DNA of 64,000 nucleotides, taken from Dictyobacter formicarum (GTDB taxonomy: Bacteria > Chloroflexota > Ktedonobacteria > Ktedonobacterales > Ktedonobacteraceae). A program made the position numbers and the translations under genes. The stretch lies in assembly GCF_016587435.1 (NCBI RefSeq), contig NZ_BNJJ01000013.1, positions 1 through 64,000 on the forward strand, read 5' to 3'. The number at the start of each line of letters is the position of its first letter. Position 1 is the stretch's first letter. Below, in pieces: positions 9,182 through 18,715 of this stretch. The notes beneath the pieces are model-generated. The model was not told the DNA's origin. It did no database searches and saw only the letters and a program-made list of their open reading frames with translations.

Positions 9182-10780
9182 CTATGCCATATTGGCGACG
9201 ATGGGTGTGCCTGAAAGGGGATCGATATTGGGTGATACAACAGGTGCCGGCGTGGTACTGGCAAAGACGCGCTCCAGCAACTCGTTAATATCAGAAATCT
9301 GTCGGGCCATCCATATAGTCAGGTCGCTGCGTTCAACCGCCTGGCGCGCCAGGGTAGCCTTCAAATGCCTCTCTTCAGGGGACAACATCAATGCATGGTA
9401 TAAAGCTTGAGAAGTTTCGAAGACGTCGGTTGGCGACGTGGGAATGGAGCCTTTTGCCAGTTGCTGAAATGCTCCTGCCGTACGCGATAAGACCAGCACA
9501 CCATCAGTCTGATTGACGGCCGGGCCTTCCTTGGCAACCAGATTCATGCCATCAATGATTGGATTGACGAGCAGTACATCGTAATACTGCATAGCGGCCA
9601 GCGCTCGTACACGATCATTGCCAAAGAATGCCTGAATAGGAGTCCAGTCGTCAGTACCGTATTTGTTGTTGATCTCCTCTATCAACGCACGTACATCTCC
9701 ATCGAAGCGGCGATATGTGGGGAGAGACTGACGAGAAGGGACCAGAAACGCGAGAAAGGTAACTTTCCCATGCAATTCCGGGTGCTTTTCAAGCACATCC
9801 TCATAGGCTTGAAAACCGCGAATAATGTTTTTGGTTGGCTCGACGCGATCGACGCGCATAATGGTGTAGTCACCAAGTAACTTCTTCATTTGCTCGGCGG
9901 CCCGACGTCCAGCGGCACTATTAACGACACGGCGCTCTTCAGAGACAGAAATTGAGATAGGATAAGACCTCGTCTGAGTGCGATGTCCCTGCCACCAGAT
10001 GGCTCCTTCCTCAAAGTCGACTACCGCTCCATCTAAGAGCGTACGAGCCCCTTCCAGAAAGTTGCGCGCATCGCGCTCGGTTTGAAAACCGATAATATCA
10101 TTACCAACCAGACCGCTGTAAATTGCCTGGGCAATATTACTGGGTAGGAAATGCCAGCAGCGTACATCAGGCCAGGGGATATGGATGAATTGCTGCATGA
10201 TAATGGTCGGGTGTCGCCGACGAATCATCAATGGCGCAAGGTAGAGATGATAGTCCTGCAACATCACCACGGGTACGGTGTTTTCGCTCTCAATCTCGGT
10301 GCAGACAGCATCAGCTATGGCCTGATTGGCCACGGTATAGCCGTTTTCCCAGGCATCCTGTAGTTGGGCTGCCGAAACGGAATCCTGCGTAGGATCGTAC
10401 ATATAGTGCTGCAGGAACCAGAGCAGCTCATTACTGATTTTTTCATAATGTTTACGGTATGCATCCTTGGATACGGAAACATAGCGCAGTTGCATCTTTT
10501 GACCAGGGATAGGAGATTGTAGAATGCCATTATTCTCTTCCTGGGTTTTCTTCACGGCCAGGCGGTCCCCATCAGTCATGGTCATTGCAACCCACGAGAC
10601 CTCCATACGGTTTCCGGCATCAATTAAAGCCGTCACCATACCGCCAGCACCGCGTCTCGCTTTGAGCGTCTTATCTTGCTTGAGCTGAAATTCTACTGGA
10701 CCTCGGTTTGAAGCAATAATCAGACGTTGAGCGTGCGATAACTGCGGAGGAGGGACCTTTGTCGTCTTCCGCGTGGGCAT
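9182..10780 (-). CDS. otsA: Trehalose-6-phosphate synthase-like GT20 glycosyltransferase
   Basis: 532 residues, GT-B fold, family GT20. SNRGPVEF and GAGGMVTALI form the N-terminal donor loop. LQDYHLYLAPLMIRRRHP, FIHIPWPD, IIGFQTERDARNF and VNPIIDGMNLVAKEGP are synthase landmarks. The enzyme joins glucose from a nucleotide sugar to glucose-6-phosphate. The usual phosphate-binding DYxKG motif is here RVEPTKNI, a variant I associate with the longer actinobacterial-type synthases, so the sugar donor (UDP- versus GDP- or ADP-glucose) is uncertain. ATG 10780 follows AAAGGATAT. It pairs functionally with the convergent otsB. Confidence 0.83.
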   Translation of the reverse strand: MPTRKTTKVPPPQLSHAQRLIIASNRGPVEFQLKQDKTLKARRGAGGMVTALIDAGNRMEVSWVAMTMTDGDRLAVKKTQEENNGILQSPIPGQKMQLRYVSVSKDAYRKHYEKISNELLWFLQHYMYDPTQDSVSAAQLQDAWENGYTVANQAIADAVCTEIESENTVPVVMLQDYHLYLAPLMIRRRHPTIIMQQFIHIPWPDVRCWHFLPSNIAQAIYSGLVGNDIIGFQTERDARNFLEGARTLLDGAVVDFEEGAIWWQGHRTQTRSYPISISVSEERRVVNSAAGRRAAEQMKKLLGDYTIMRVDRVEPTKNIIRGFQAYEDVLEKHPELHGKVTFLAFLVPSRQSLPTYRRFDGDVRALIEEINNKYGTDDWTPIQAFFGNDRVRALAAMQYYDVLLVNPIIDGMNLVAKEGPAVNQTDGVLVLSRTAGAFQQLAKGSIPTSPTDVFETSQALYHALMLSPEERHLKATLARQAVERSDLTIWMARQISDINELLERVFASTTPAPVVSPNIDPLSGTPIVANMA

Positions 10781-11610
10781 GGGTATATCCTTTCTAACAG
10801 GTGTTTACTGTTCTTGCCTTCGGTACTACCGTGCCTCAATCTATATTGCGCCTTTCTCAAAATTGTATTAATCCTTTTTGTTGAAGGCTGAAACTTTGAC
10901 ACGATTTGACCTACCAACAAACCTATTCATGCATGACGGAGCTATGCAAGTCCCCAAGAGTAATGTTACCATACAATAAAGCAGAATGCATAGGCTCTGC
11001 CTCAGAAGGCTTTCTACCAGGTCGATGGAGAGACAACACCTGAAATCTCCTTTGTGGTTTAACTGCCTCCAACTTTATTACCCCTCAGCATTGTTGAGTT
11101 TCCGCACTTGATACGATTGATAGGTCGTTTTCCGACTCATTTTTGGCTACTTATTTTTAATTTGTGTGTTTGCTTCCCTCTCTACTTCAATTTGTGTGTT
11201 TGCTTCCCTCTCTACTTCAACTTGTACGTTTGCTTCCCTCTCTATAAATAAGACGTATTCCATCTGCAAAAATTTGCTCGTCACGGTTAGTCTTACTTAT
11301 ACAAGATGAGACAATAGTCCCACTTGTAGCAAGACCTGACAAAGTACTCGTTTTGGTTAGTGAAGAGCGATCAGGATGCTGTTTTGCTCTGCCTTAAGCT
11401 TCCTGATATTCGTATTTGTCGCTATTCCTATTGTATATACTTATTAACTGGTATCTCTTTATCAGATACTATATAGACGATAACCCATAACTACTATGAG
11501 TTAAGTAAAACTTTGCGGTTACATAGGGCATCATGCTAGAATTGCCCTGCGAGAAGCAGAGGAATTATGTGTTTTATCTGACCCGTGGCACTATTGAGAG
11601 GAGCGCAAAT
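10781..11610. other. Long divergent intergenic region
   Basis: About 830 bases between otsA (-) and the membrane-protein gene (+). It holds the 30-bp tandem repeat at 11161-11250 and AT-rich sequence that must include both promoters. No gene, RNA or long hairpin recognised. Confidence 0.5.
11161..11250. repeat. Tandem repeat, three copies of a 30-bp unit
   Basis: Units 11161-11190 and 11191-11220 are identical. The third (11221-11250) differs at a few positions. Each contains GTTTGCTTCCCTCTCTA, a pyrimidine tract on one strand. No spacer variation, so not a CRISPR. Confidence 0.9.
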
Positions 11611-12765
11611 TTGGAAGAGACGAAAGGTAAGAATTGGTTTTTGCGTGTACTGGATTTCATCAATCCGTTGCGCGATCCCAGCCTTACCGTTGCAGCCGTA
11701 CTAACTTTTATTGAGGAGGCGGGACAGCAAAACCCATGGTATATCATTATTGTGATTGCGCTCGTCAACTGGTTAGCGGTGCGTGGTATTGTCTGGCTGG
11801 TGGTGAACTTTACCTTTGCCACCGTCTTTATTGGCCGTAGAGTCTGGTGGTCCGTACAACACCCCCGTTTGGCCTGGCGTATTTTGGATGCAGTTGGCCA
11901 TGAGGAAATTGTCATTGGCGGAAACTCTGGCCTGACTGATAGCATTATGCTACAGGATGGTACCACCATTATGAGCCCTTTGTTGGGCGCCAATGGTATC
12001 CATGTTATTGGCGAGTTACCTGCTGGTACCGAATTGCCAATGCTGGGTATGCCCGGTGGGCAGATGCCATCCGAAGGTATGCAGCCATTCAATGGCTCGG
12101 GTTTCTTTCCAGGAGCACACGATTTCTCTCCCAATGGCTTCGCAGGTCAGCCCGCTATGAATTATCAACCAGCGGGAAATAACACTTACAATAACGAATT
12201 CGTGAGCACCCAGAGTACCGATGGATTGCCGCAGAGCTTTGCACAACGGCCTTCGCAAGAAGAAGAACAGTTGCGTCAACAAGTGGCTGCATTAAACCGT
12301 TTATTAGAGGACTGGATTCAATTCACCGAAGAGAAGTGGCGTACTATTAGTGATAGCCAGCTAGGCTGGAAACCACTACGTGGTCGCTGGGGCAACTGGG
12401 ATGACATCTTCCAGGATGCCTATGCAGCTAAAACCTCCGATCCAATGGCGGAAGCTGCTCAATTGGCTGGTGAAGCTACGGCCCGTCGCTATGAAACATC
12501 AAAGGACAAAGGTTCGGCAGCTTCTGCTGTGGCCTGTTTTATGCGCGACATGATGACGCTACGTCGGGGCTTGGATATGATGCAACAAACAACAGAGCAG
12601 CGCCCGGATACCCCAAAAGGGCAACCTTCCGTCCAGCCTTCCCGGCAGTTCGGAGGGGCGAACAGTGGCTCGCTCTTTAATGGTTCGACCGGCAATACTG
12701 CGGCTCGGAGCTCACTGATTCGTCGACCTGCACAGATTTTTGTGGACGCCGACTCTAAAAAATAG
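11611..12765 (+). CDS. Membrane protein of unknown function
   Basis: ~384 residues from TTG 11611, which has AGAGGAG at 11597-11603. An ATG at 11533 in the same frame lacks a ribosome site. After a short polar N-terminus there is a hydrophobic hairpin (YIIIVIALVNWLAVRGIVWL, then VVNFTFATVFIG). A Gly/Pro/Met-rich central stretch follows, then a Gln/Glu-rich helix and an alpha-helical C-terminal part with WIQFTEEKWRTI and GWKPLRGRWGNWDDIF. No family recognised. Eight bases separate it from hisC, so they are probably co-transcribed, with no evident functional link. Confidence 0.65.
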   Translation: MEETKGKNWFLRVLDFINPLRDPSLTVAAVLTFIEEAGQQNPWYIIIVIALVNWLAVRGIVWLVVNFTFATVFIGRRVWWSVQHPRLAWRILDAVGHEEIVIGGNSGLTDSIMLQDGTTIMSPLLGANGIHVIGELPAGTELPMLGMPGGQMPSEGMQPFNGSGFFPGAHDFSPNGFAGQPAMNYQPAGNNTYNNEFVSTQSTDGLPQSFAQRPSQEEEQLRQQVAALNRLLEDWIQFTEEKWRTISDSQLGWKPLRGRWGNWDDIFQDAYAAKTSDPMAEAAQLAGEATARRYETSKDKGSAASAVACFMRDMMTLRRGLDMMQQTTEQRPDTPKGQPSVQPSRQFGGANSGSLFNGSTGNTAARSSLIRRPAQIFVDADSKK

Positions 12766-12773
12766 GACAAACC

Positions 12774-13889
12774 ATGTATACGTATTCCCCTCGTCCTGTT
12801 CACGTGCGCCCAGAATTGGATCGAATGGCTGAATATATACCTGGTGAGTCTCAGGAAGCATTCAGTGCACGTACAGGAATACCAGTTGATCAGCTAATTA
12901 AGCTGAACGCAAATGAAAGTCCTTATGGACCAGCCCCAGAAGTGGTGGCCGCTTTGGGTAACCACTTTGCTTATAATAATTATCCCGATACAGACTCTCG
13001 AGCGCTTAAAGAGGCTCTCGCTGAGTATACTGGTGTCGATAGTCGTCATATCGTGGTTAGCCACGGAAGCAATGAGCTGATTAATTTGCTCTGGCACATT
13101 TTTCTTTCTGTTGGTGACAACATTATCTGTTGCCCACCAACTTTTTCTCTGTATACCTTCATTACGACATTTTGTGGTGCGTACGTGTTGGAAGTACCGC
13201 GCACAGATGATTATGAGGTGGATGTAGAGGCCATTATCAAGGCCCTGACCCCTGAAACCAAAATGATCGTCCTTTGCTCGCCCAATAATCCGACCGGTAA
13301 TCCGGTCAGTGAGCAGGATATTCTGGCGTTGCTGGATACGGGTCGCATTGTAATGGTCGATGAGGCTTACACTGAATTCTCGGATAATCCTAAAGGTCTG
13401 GCACACCTGGTCCCTCAACATCGTAATCTGGTGGTGATGCGTACCTTTAGCAAATGGGCCGGACTGGCCGGTTTACGTATCGGCTATGGCATCTTCCCCG
13501 AATGGATAGTTTCGTATATGCGCCGCGCGCAATGTCCTTTTGAGGTCAATATGGCCGGTCATATCGCTGCCATCGAAACACTTAAACGCTTGGATTATGC
13601 CCTGGATAAGGTGCACTTGTTAAACGAGGAACGGGCTCGCCTGTTTCAGATGCTGGCTCAACGCTCGTATCTGCACCCCCTGCCTTCGCAGGGAAATTTC
13701 ATCTTAACCGAGGTAGATGTGGAGGAAGTCAGGATGGAACGCATCAAGCGGGCGGTTGAGGCCCGTGGCATTATGCTCCGCTACTTTAATCATCCTTACC
13801 TGAGTAACTTTGTTCGCATCAGCGTCGGGCGCCCCGAACATACTAACCTCATCGCTAACGCGCTCGATAGCATCGATGAATATATATAG
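12774..13889 (+). CDS. hisC: Histidinol-phosphate aminotransferase
   Basis: 371 residues, PLP fold type I aminotransferase of the HisC group. LNANESPYGP near the N-terminus binds substrate, CSPNNPTGNP and VDEAYTEFS give the PLP Asn and Asp/Tyr, and TFSKWAGLAGLRIGYG holds the Schiff-base Lys. It transfers the amino group of glutamate to imidazole-acetol phosphate in histidine synthesis. No other his gene is nearby. Some close relatives act on aromatic amino acids, which the sequence alone does not exclude. Confidence 0.85.
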   Translation: MYTYSPRPVHVRPELDRMAEYIPGESQEAFSARTGIPVDQLIKLNANESPYGPAPEVVAALGNHFAYNNYPDTDSRALKEALAEYTGVDSRHIVVSHGSNELINLLWHIFLSVGDNIICCPPTFSLYTFITTFCGAYVLEVPRTDDYEVDVEAIIKALTPETKMIVLCSPNNPTGNPVSEQDILALLDTGRIVMVDEAYTEFSDNPKGLAHLVPQHRNLVVMRTFSKWAGLAGLRIGYGIFPEWIVSYMRRAQCPFEVNMAGHIAAIETLKRLDYALDKVHLLNEERARLFQMLAQRSYLHPLPSQGNFILTEVDVEEVRMERIKRAVEARGIMLRYFNHPYLSNFVRISVGRPEHTNLIANALDSIDEYI

Positions 13890-13913
13890 ATTCTGCGGCT
13901 AAAACTTCAAGAG

Positions 13914-15399
<1,486 letters not shown>

Positions 15400-15414
15400 G
15401 ATACAAGGGGCGGC

Positions 15415-15443
15415 GAGAAATCGGCCGCAAGGGCCGAACCTAC
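15415..15443 (-). repeat. Short covarying hairpin repeat, GTAGGTTCGG family
   Basis: Read on the minus strand: GTAGGTTCGGCCCTTGCGGCC then GATTTCTC. The stem TCGGCC/GGCCGA around CTTGC replaces the TCGGGC/GCCCGA of the copies at 44605 and 48939: both sides changed together. Confidence 0.65.
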
Positions 15444-15462
15444 TCGGGGAAAGATGCCTTCT

Positions 15463-15513
15463 ATTCGTTGGTGCAACCACGGTCGCATTGCGACCGTGGT
15501 TGCACCAACGAAT
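15463..15513. repeat. Long hairpin of the TTGGTGCA family
   Basis: Arms 15463-15486 and 15490-15513 are perfectly complementary (24 bp) with a 3-base centre, core ATTCGTTGGTGCAACCACGG. The end of the second arm is duplicated once (ACCAACGAAT at 15504-15513 and 15514-15523). It lies between eno and the hydrolase gene, both +, so it most likely terminates eno. Confidence 0.7.
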
Positions 15514-15718
15514 ACCAACGAATAATAAGAAGTCGGGCGCGCAAGCGCCCTCTTGTAAGGGGCCTCTGTACGCTACGCCTCAGATGCGCTATAGTATTAG
15601 AGAGCAAACACATGGGCAACCACAGGTGGACGAGGGTAGATATACCCGCACAAATACTATCTGTCCTCGCCCGTCTGTGATCGCCCGCTCACGATGAACG
15701 CAACTAAAGAGAGGATTT

Positions 15719-16597
15719 ATGGCAAGCAAAACATCTGACGTTCTCAATACGCGCGAACGACGCTCGGGACGTTCTGTTCACTATAACATTAGCTACCTGG
15801 TACAGGGTGCGGAATACGGCACTGATGGCGCTATCGTGCTTCTGCATGATTTTCCTGCCGGAGCTTTTTCCTGGGAAGGCATTATGGGCCAGCTCACCGG
15901 TCTACGGCGCGCGGTCTATGCTTTCGATATGCTTGGGTTTGGTCAGTCGGATCATCCCTGGCCAGCCGATACATCTGTCTGGGGACAGGCAGATGTGCTG
16001 TCGTACTTGATTAAAGATTTGCAGCTCACGAATATGGTGCTGGTCGGCCATGGCCTGGGCGGTGGCGTGGCACAAGTGCTGGCAACACGCCTGTTGCGCC
16101 CGCAGACACAGGCTCTGGTGCTGGTCGATACGAACTGCTACTTACATGCATTCGCGGAAAACTGGCCCTTGACCGATATGGAGAAGCGCCGCGATTTCGA
16201 TGCTCCCCATAACACGGAACTGGAAGATCTGATCAAAGATCTACGTGAAACGTTACTACGTGGCAGCGCTAATCCACAGGCCTTTGCTAAAATCATCAAT
16301 GACTATGTTGAGCCCTGGAACAGCAAACTTGGTAAAGAGGTCCTCTTCCAGCAAGTGCGCAACCTTATTCCTTTCTATCTGAATTCGGTCTCCAGTGATC
16401 TGCGCGCCCTTGGCAAGCCAACATTGATCATCTGGGGCGAGAAAGATGAGCAGACACCACTGTCATACGCGGAACGTTTGCATCGCGAGATTCCACAGTC
16501 ACAACTGGTCGTGCTCCCCAATGCCGGCCATCTGTCCCTGTTTGATGCCCCAGATGGTGTCGCTAAAGCACTGGTCGACTTTGTGGCCAACCTCTAA
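15719..16597 (+). CDS. Alpha/beta-hydrolase-fold protein lacking the nucleophile serine
   Basis: 292 residues with a complete alpha/beta-hydrolase scaffold: IVLLHDFPAGAFSWEG (oxyanion region), VYAFDMLGFGQSDHP, the nucleophile elbow VLVGHGLGGGVAQVLA, the acid region IIWGEKDEQTPL and LPNAGHLSLFDAP with the catalytic His. The elbow normally reads GHSxGG. Here the codon at the Ser position is GGC, giving GHGLGG. Either the protein is not a serine hydrolase, or it acts by another mechanism or as a binding protein. ATG 15719 is preceded by AGAGAGGATTT. Confidence 0.82.
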   Translation: MASKTSDVLNTRERRSGRSVHYNISYLVQGAEYGTDGAIVLLHDFPAGAFSWEGIMGQLTGLRRAVYAFDMLGFGQSDHPWPADTSVWGQADVLSYLIKDLQLTNMVLVGHGLGGGVAQVLATRLLRPQTQALVLVDTNCYLHAFAENWPLTDMEKRRDFDAPHNTELEDLIKDLRETLLRGSANPQAFAKIINDYVEPWNSKLGKEVLFQQVRNLIPFYLNSVSSDLRALGKPTLIIWGEKDEQTPLSYAERLHREIPQSQLVVLPNAGHLSLFDAPDGVAKALVDFVANL

Positions 16598-16615
16598 CAG
16601 AGGATCAGGCTCGCA

Positions 16616-16765
16616 TGCGCTCCCTCATCTCGGCGCATGCGCCCCGAGCCCTTTTTATATGTTGGTGCAGCATTCGCGCTTTTGCGCGAATGCTGCACCA
16701 ACATATAAAAAGACCTTTTGAGCGCCGAAGGCGCGCAGCGTCAGGAGCCGCAGGCGCGAAAAGCA
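16616..16765 (+). repeat. Composite palindromic repeat: GC-rich lead, long hairpin, GAGCGCC tail
   Basis: Three modules: a lead with GCGCATGCGCC...GAGCCC, the hairpin 16651-16679/16684-16712 (29 bp, TTTT loop, core TATGTTGGTGCAGCATTCGC), and the tail 16714-16760 beginning CCTTTTGAGCGCCGAAGGCG. The same order is found at 38150-38325, 35073-35172 and, inverted, at 52472-52571. Lies between the hydrolase gene and the next membrane-protein gene. Confidence 0.8.
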
Positions 16766-16922
16766 TGGCATTCAAGCACACTCTTCTTTTACTTCTATGT
16801 CAAAAATATCCCCATAAGTATATCTTTATACCATTATGCTTGCCTTATCCACTACAAATCAGTATAATGAACAACGTGTATTAAAGGGTCTTGAAGGGAT
16901 TGCAGAGGGGGAACATATACAT

Positions 16923-17528
16923 ATGCCACGCCTGAAAAAAGTATTACTTGTTAAAGCGGTTGCGAGTGATGAGTTGTTTCCACATACACCAATTACTGCT
17001 AATTTGCTGCCGTCATTAGCGCTATCGCCCGTGACTGATGAGCTTGGATCGCAAAGTATACATCCATTGTTTGGCTCACTGCCCATTACAGAGAAAAATA
17101 TTTTTTATCCACAACTCGAACGCGCTAATAAAACCCTGGCGCAAACCCGTCCTCAGCGTGCACTACCTTCAGCCGCTCAACCGGCACCCACCATCAAGAA
17201 AGTGTTTTTCGCACGCAAACCTATTGTCATCGCTGGCAATACACTTCTGCTGAGTGTGCTCAGTTATCTGCTCTTTCGGCATCAGCGCGCTTATCTCTTT
17301 CTATCCTGGTACTTGCTGCTCTTGCTCTGGTCTTACCTGACCTTTAAACCGGTGCGCCAGCTCTTTGCCCAAGGGATACAGGGACTACGTTTGCTCTGGA
17401 ATCCACCAACCCAACCGGCCATCCCGGCTTCCAAAACCTATCGCGATGAGCATATGCGCCAGTTACAAGGAGATACGGGAGCTTATCTGCAAGCTTTACG
17501 CGATTTACATAAAAAATCACAATCCTGA
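16923..17528 (+). CDS. Small membrane protein of unknown function
   Basis: 201 residues from ATG 16923, which follows GCAGAGGGGGAAC. An in-frame ATG at 16836 is possible but lacks a ribosome site. A basic start (MPRLKKVLLVKAV) and a polar region precede two adjacent hydrophobic spans (IVIAGNTLLLSVLSYLLF and AYLFLSWYLLLLLWSYL) joined by a short basic loop. The C-terminus is polar. No family recognised. It lies just upstream of the MoxR cluster but is separated from it by a terminator-like hairpin. Confidence 0.6.
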   Translation: MPRLKKVLLVKAVASDELFPHTPITANLLPSLALSPVTDELGSQSIHPLFGSLPITEKNIFYPQLERANKTLAQTRPQRALPSAAQPAPTIKKVFFARKPIVIAGNTLLLSVLSYLLFRHQRAYLFLSWYLLLLLWSYLTFKPVRQLFAQGIQGLRLLWNPPTQPAIPASKTYRDEHMRQLQGDTGAYLQALRDLHKKSQS

Positions 17529-17656
17529 TAACCACCTATAAGGACAACTGTATTTTTCTGGACCAGTGCGACTTTTTCATGTTACACTTGTATAACAATA
17601 AAGTATCCCACTATTCTCTGAAGAATTTAGCTATTAGATAGCAAAGAACGCTCCAG

Positions 17657-17682
17657 GCTTCTTGTAATGCAAGAAGCTTTTT
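17657..17682 (+). terminator. Intrinsic terminator upstream of moxR
   Basis: GCTTCTTG (17657-17664) pairs with CAAGAAGC (17670-17677) and is followed by TTTTT. It lies 34 bases before the MoxR start, so it ends the preceding gene or attenuates the MoxR operon. Confidence 0.6.
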
Positions 17683-17715
17683 AACTCATACAACTAAGAT
17701 TGGAGACATACAGGG

Positions 17716-18708
17716 ATGGGAAATGATGCTTTTGTTCCGTCATTGGCTGCTGTTCAGCAGTATGCGGAGCAAATTCGTGATAACGTGGCACGTGTAATTA
17801 TTGGTAAAGTCGATGTTATTGATCTTTTGCTGGTGGCGCTATTGAGCGATGGTCATGTGCTGCTGGAAGATGTACCAGGCATGGGTAAAACGGTGTTGGC
17901 CAAGGCGCTGGCCCGTTCGTTAGGCGCAACCTTTCAACGCGTCCAGGGTACGCCCGATCTACTTCCAACCGATATTATCGGCGTTAGCTATTACGATCAG
18001 AAGCAGAATGAGTTTGTTTTCCGCAATGGTCCATTGTTCGCCCAGATTCTCCTGGTCGATGAGATCAATCGCACGACTCCGCGCACGCAGTCGGCTCTAC
18101 TGGAAGCGATGGCCGAAAGGCAGGTCACGGTTGAGCGCGAGAGTAAACAATTGCCGCGCCCCTTTCTGGTGCTGGCCACGCAGAATCCCGTTGAGCTTGA
18201 GGGCACATTCCCTCTACCAGAGGCTCAGCTCGATCGCTTCCTGTTGCGGGTGCAGATGGGCTATCCTGAAGAGCAGGAGGAGCAAGAGATACTGCATCGC
18301 TTTAAATTAAATGAGCCGTTGGAAACTTTACAGGCAGTGGTGGGGGCGGCCGAATTTGTAGCCCTGCAGCGCTCGATTCGCGAGGTGCAGTGGCAACCGG
18401 AGGTTGAACGTTATCTACTGGCTATTGTGCGCGCTACGCGTCAGCATGATGCGATCCAGTTGGGCGTGAGTCCCCGTGGTACGCTGGCCCTTTATCGCGC
18501 CAGCGAAGCTTACGCGGCTATCCAGGGACGTAACTTTGTGCAGCCAGACGATATTAAATACCTGGCACCGTTTGTGCTGGGACACCGTATTTTGACGACC
18601 AATCGCAATCGGATGCGCGGCCGACGTGGTCAGGAAATCATTACCGAGATTGTGCAGACGATCGAGGTTCCGGTTGAGGCTATCGCGTCCCCGCCAGCGA
18701 CAAGGTAA
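17716..18708 (+). CDS. MoxR-family AAA+ ATPase
   Basis: 330 residues. Walker A is EDVPGMGKTVLAKALA near residues 52-67 and Walker B is ILLVDEINRTTP. ATQNPVELEGTFPLPEAQLDRF is the sensor-1 region typical of MoxR. SPRGTLALYRASEAYA is the C-terminal lid with sensor 2. MoxR ATPases act as chaperones for membrane or periplasmic complexes and are usually encoded beside a DUF58/VWA protein, as here. First gene of a three-gene operon, with 7 bases to the next start. Confidence 0.92.
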   Translation: MGNDAFVPSLAAVQQYAEQIRDNVARVIIGKVDVIDLLLVALLSDGHVLLEDVPGMGKTVLAKALARSLGATFQRVQGTPDLLPTDIIGVSYYDQKQNEFVFRNGPLFAQILLVDEINRTTPRTQSALLEAMAERQVTVERESKQLPRPFLVLATQNPVELEGTFPLPEAQLDRFLLRVQMGYPEEQEEQEILHRFKLNEPLETLQAVVGAAEFVALQRSIREVQWQPEVERYLLAIVRATRQHDAIQLGVSPRGTLALYRASEAYAAIQGRNFVQPDDIKYLAPFVLGHRILTTNRNRMRGRRGQEIITEIVQTIEVPVEAIASPPATR

Positions 18709-18715
18709 TTTTTCC

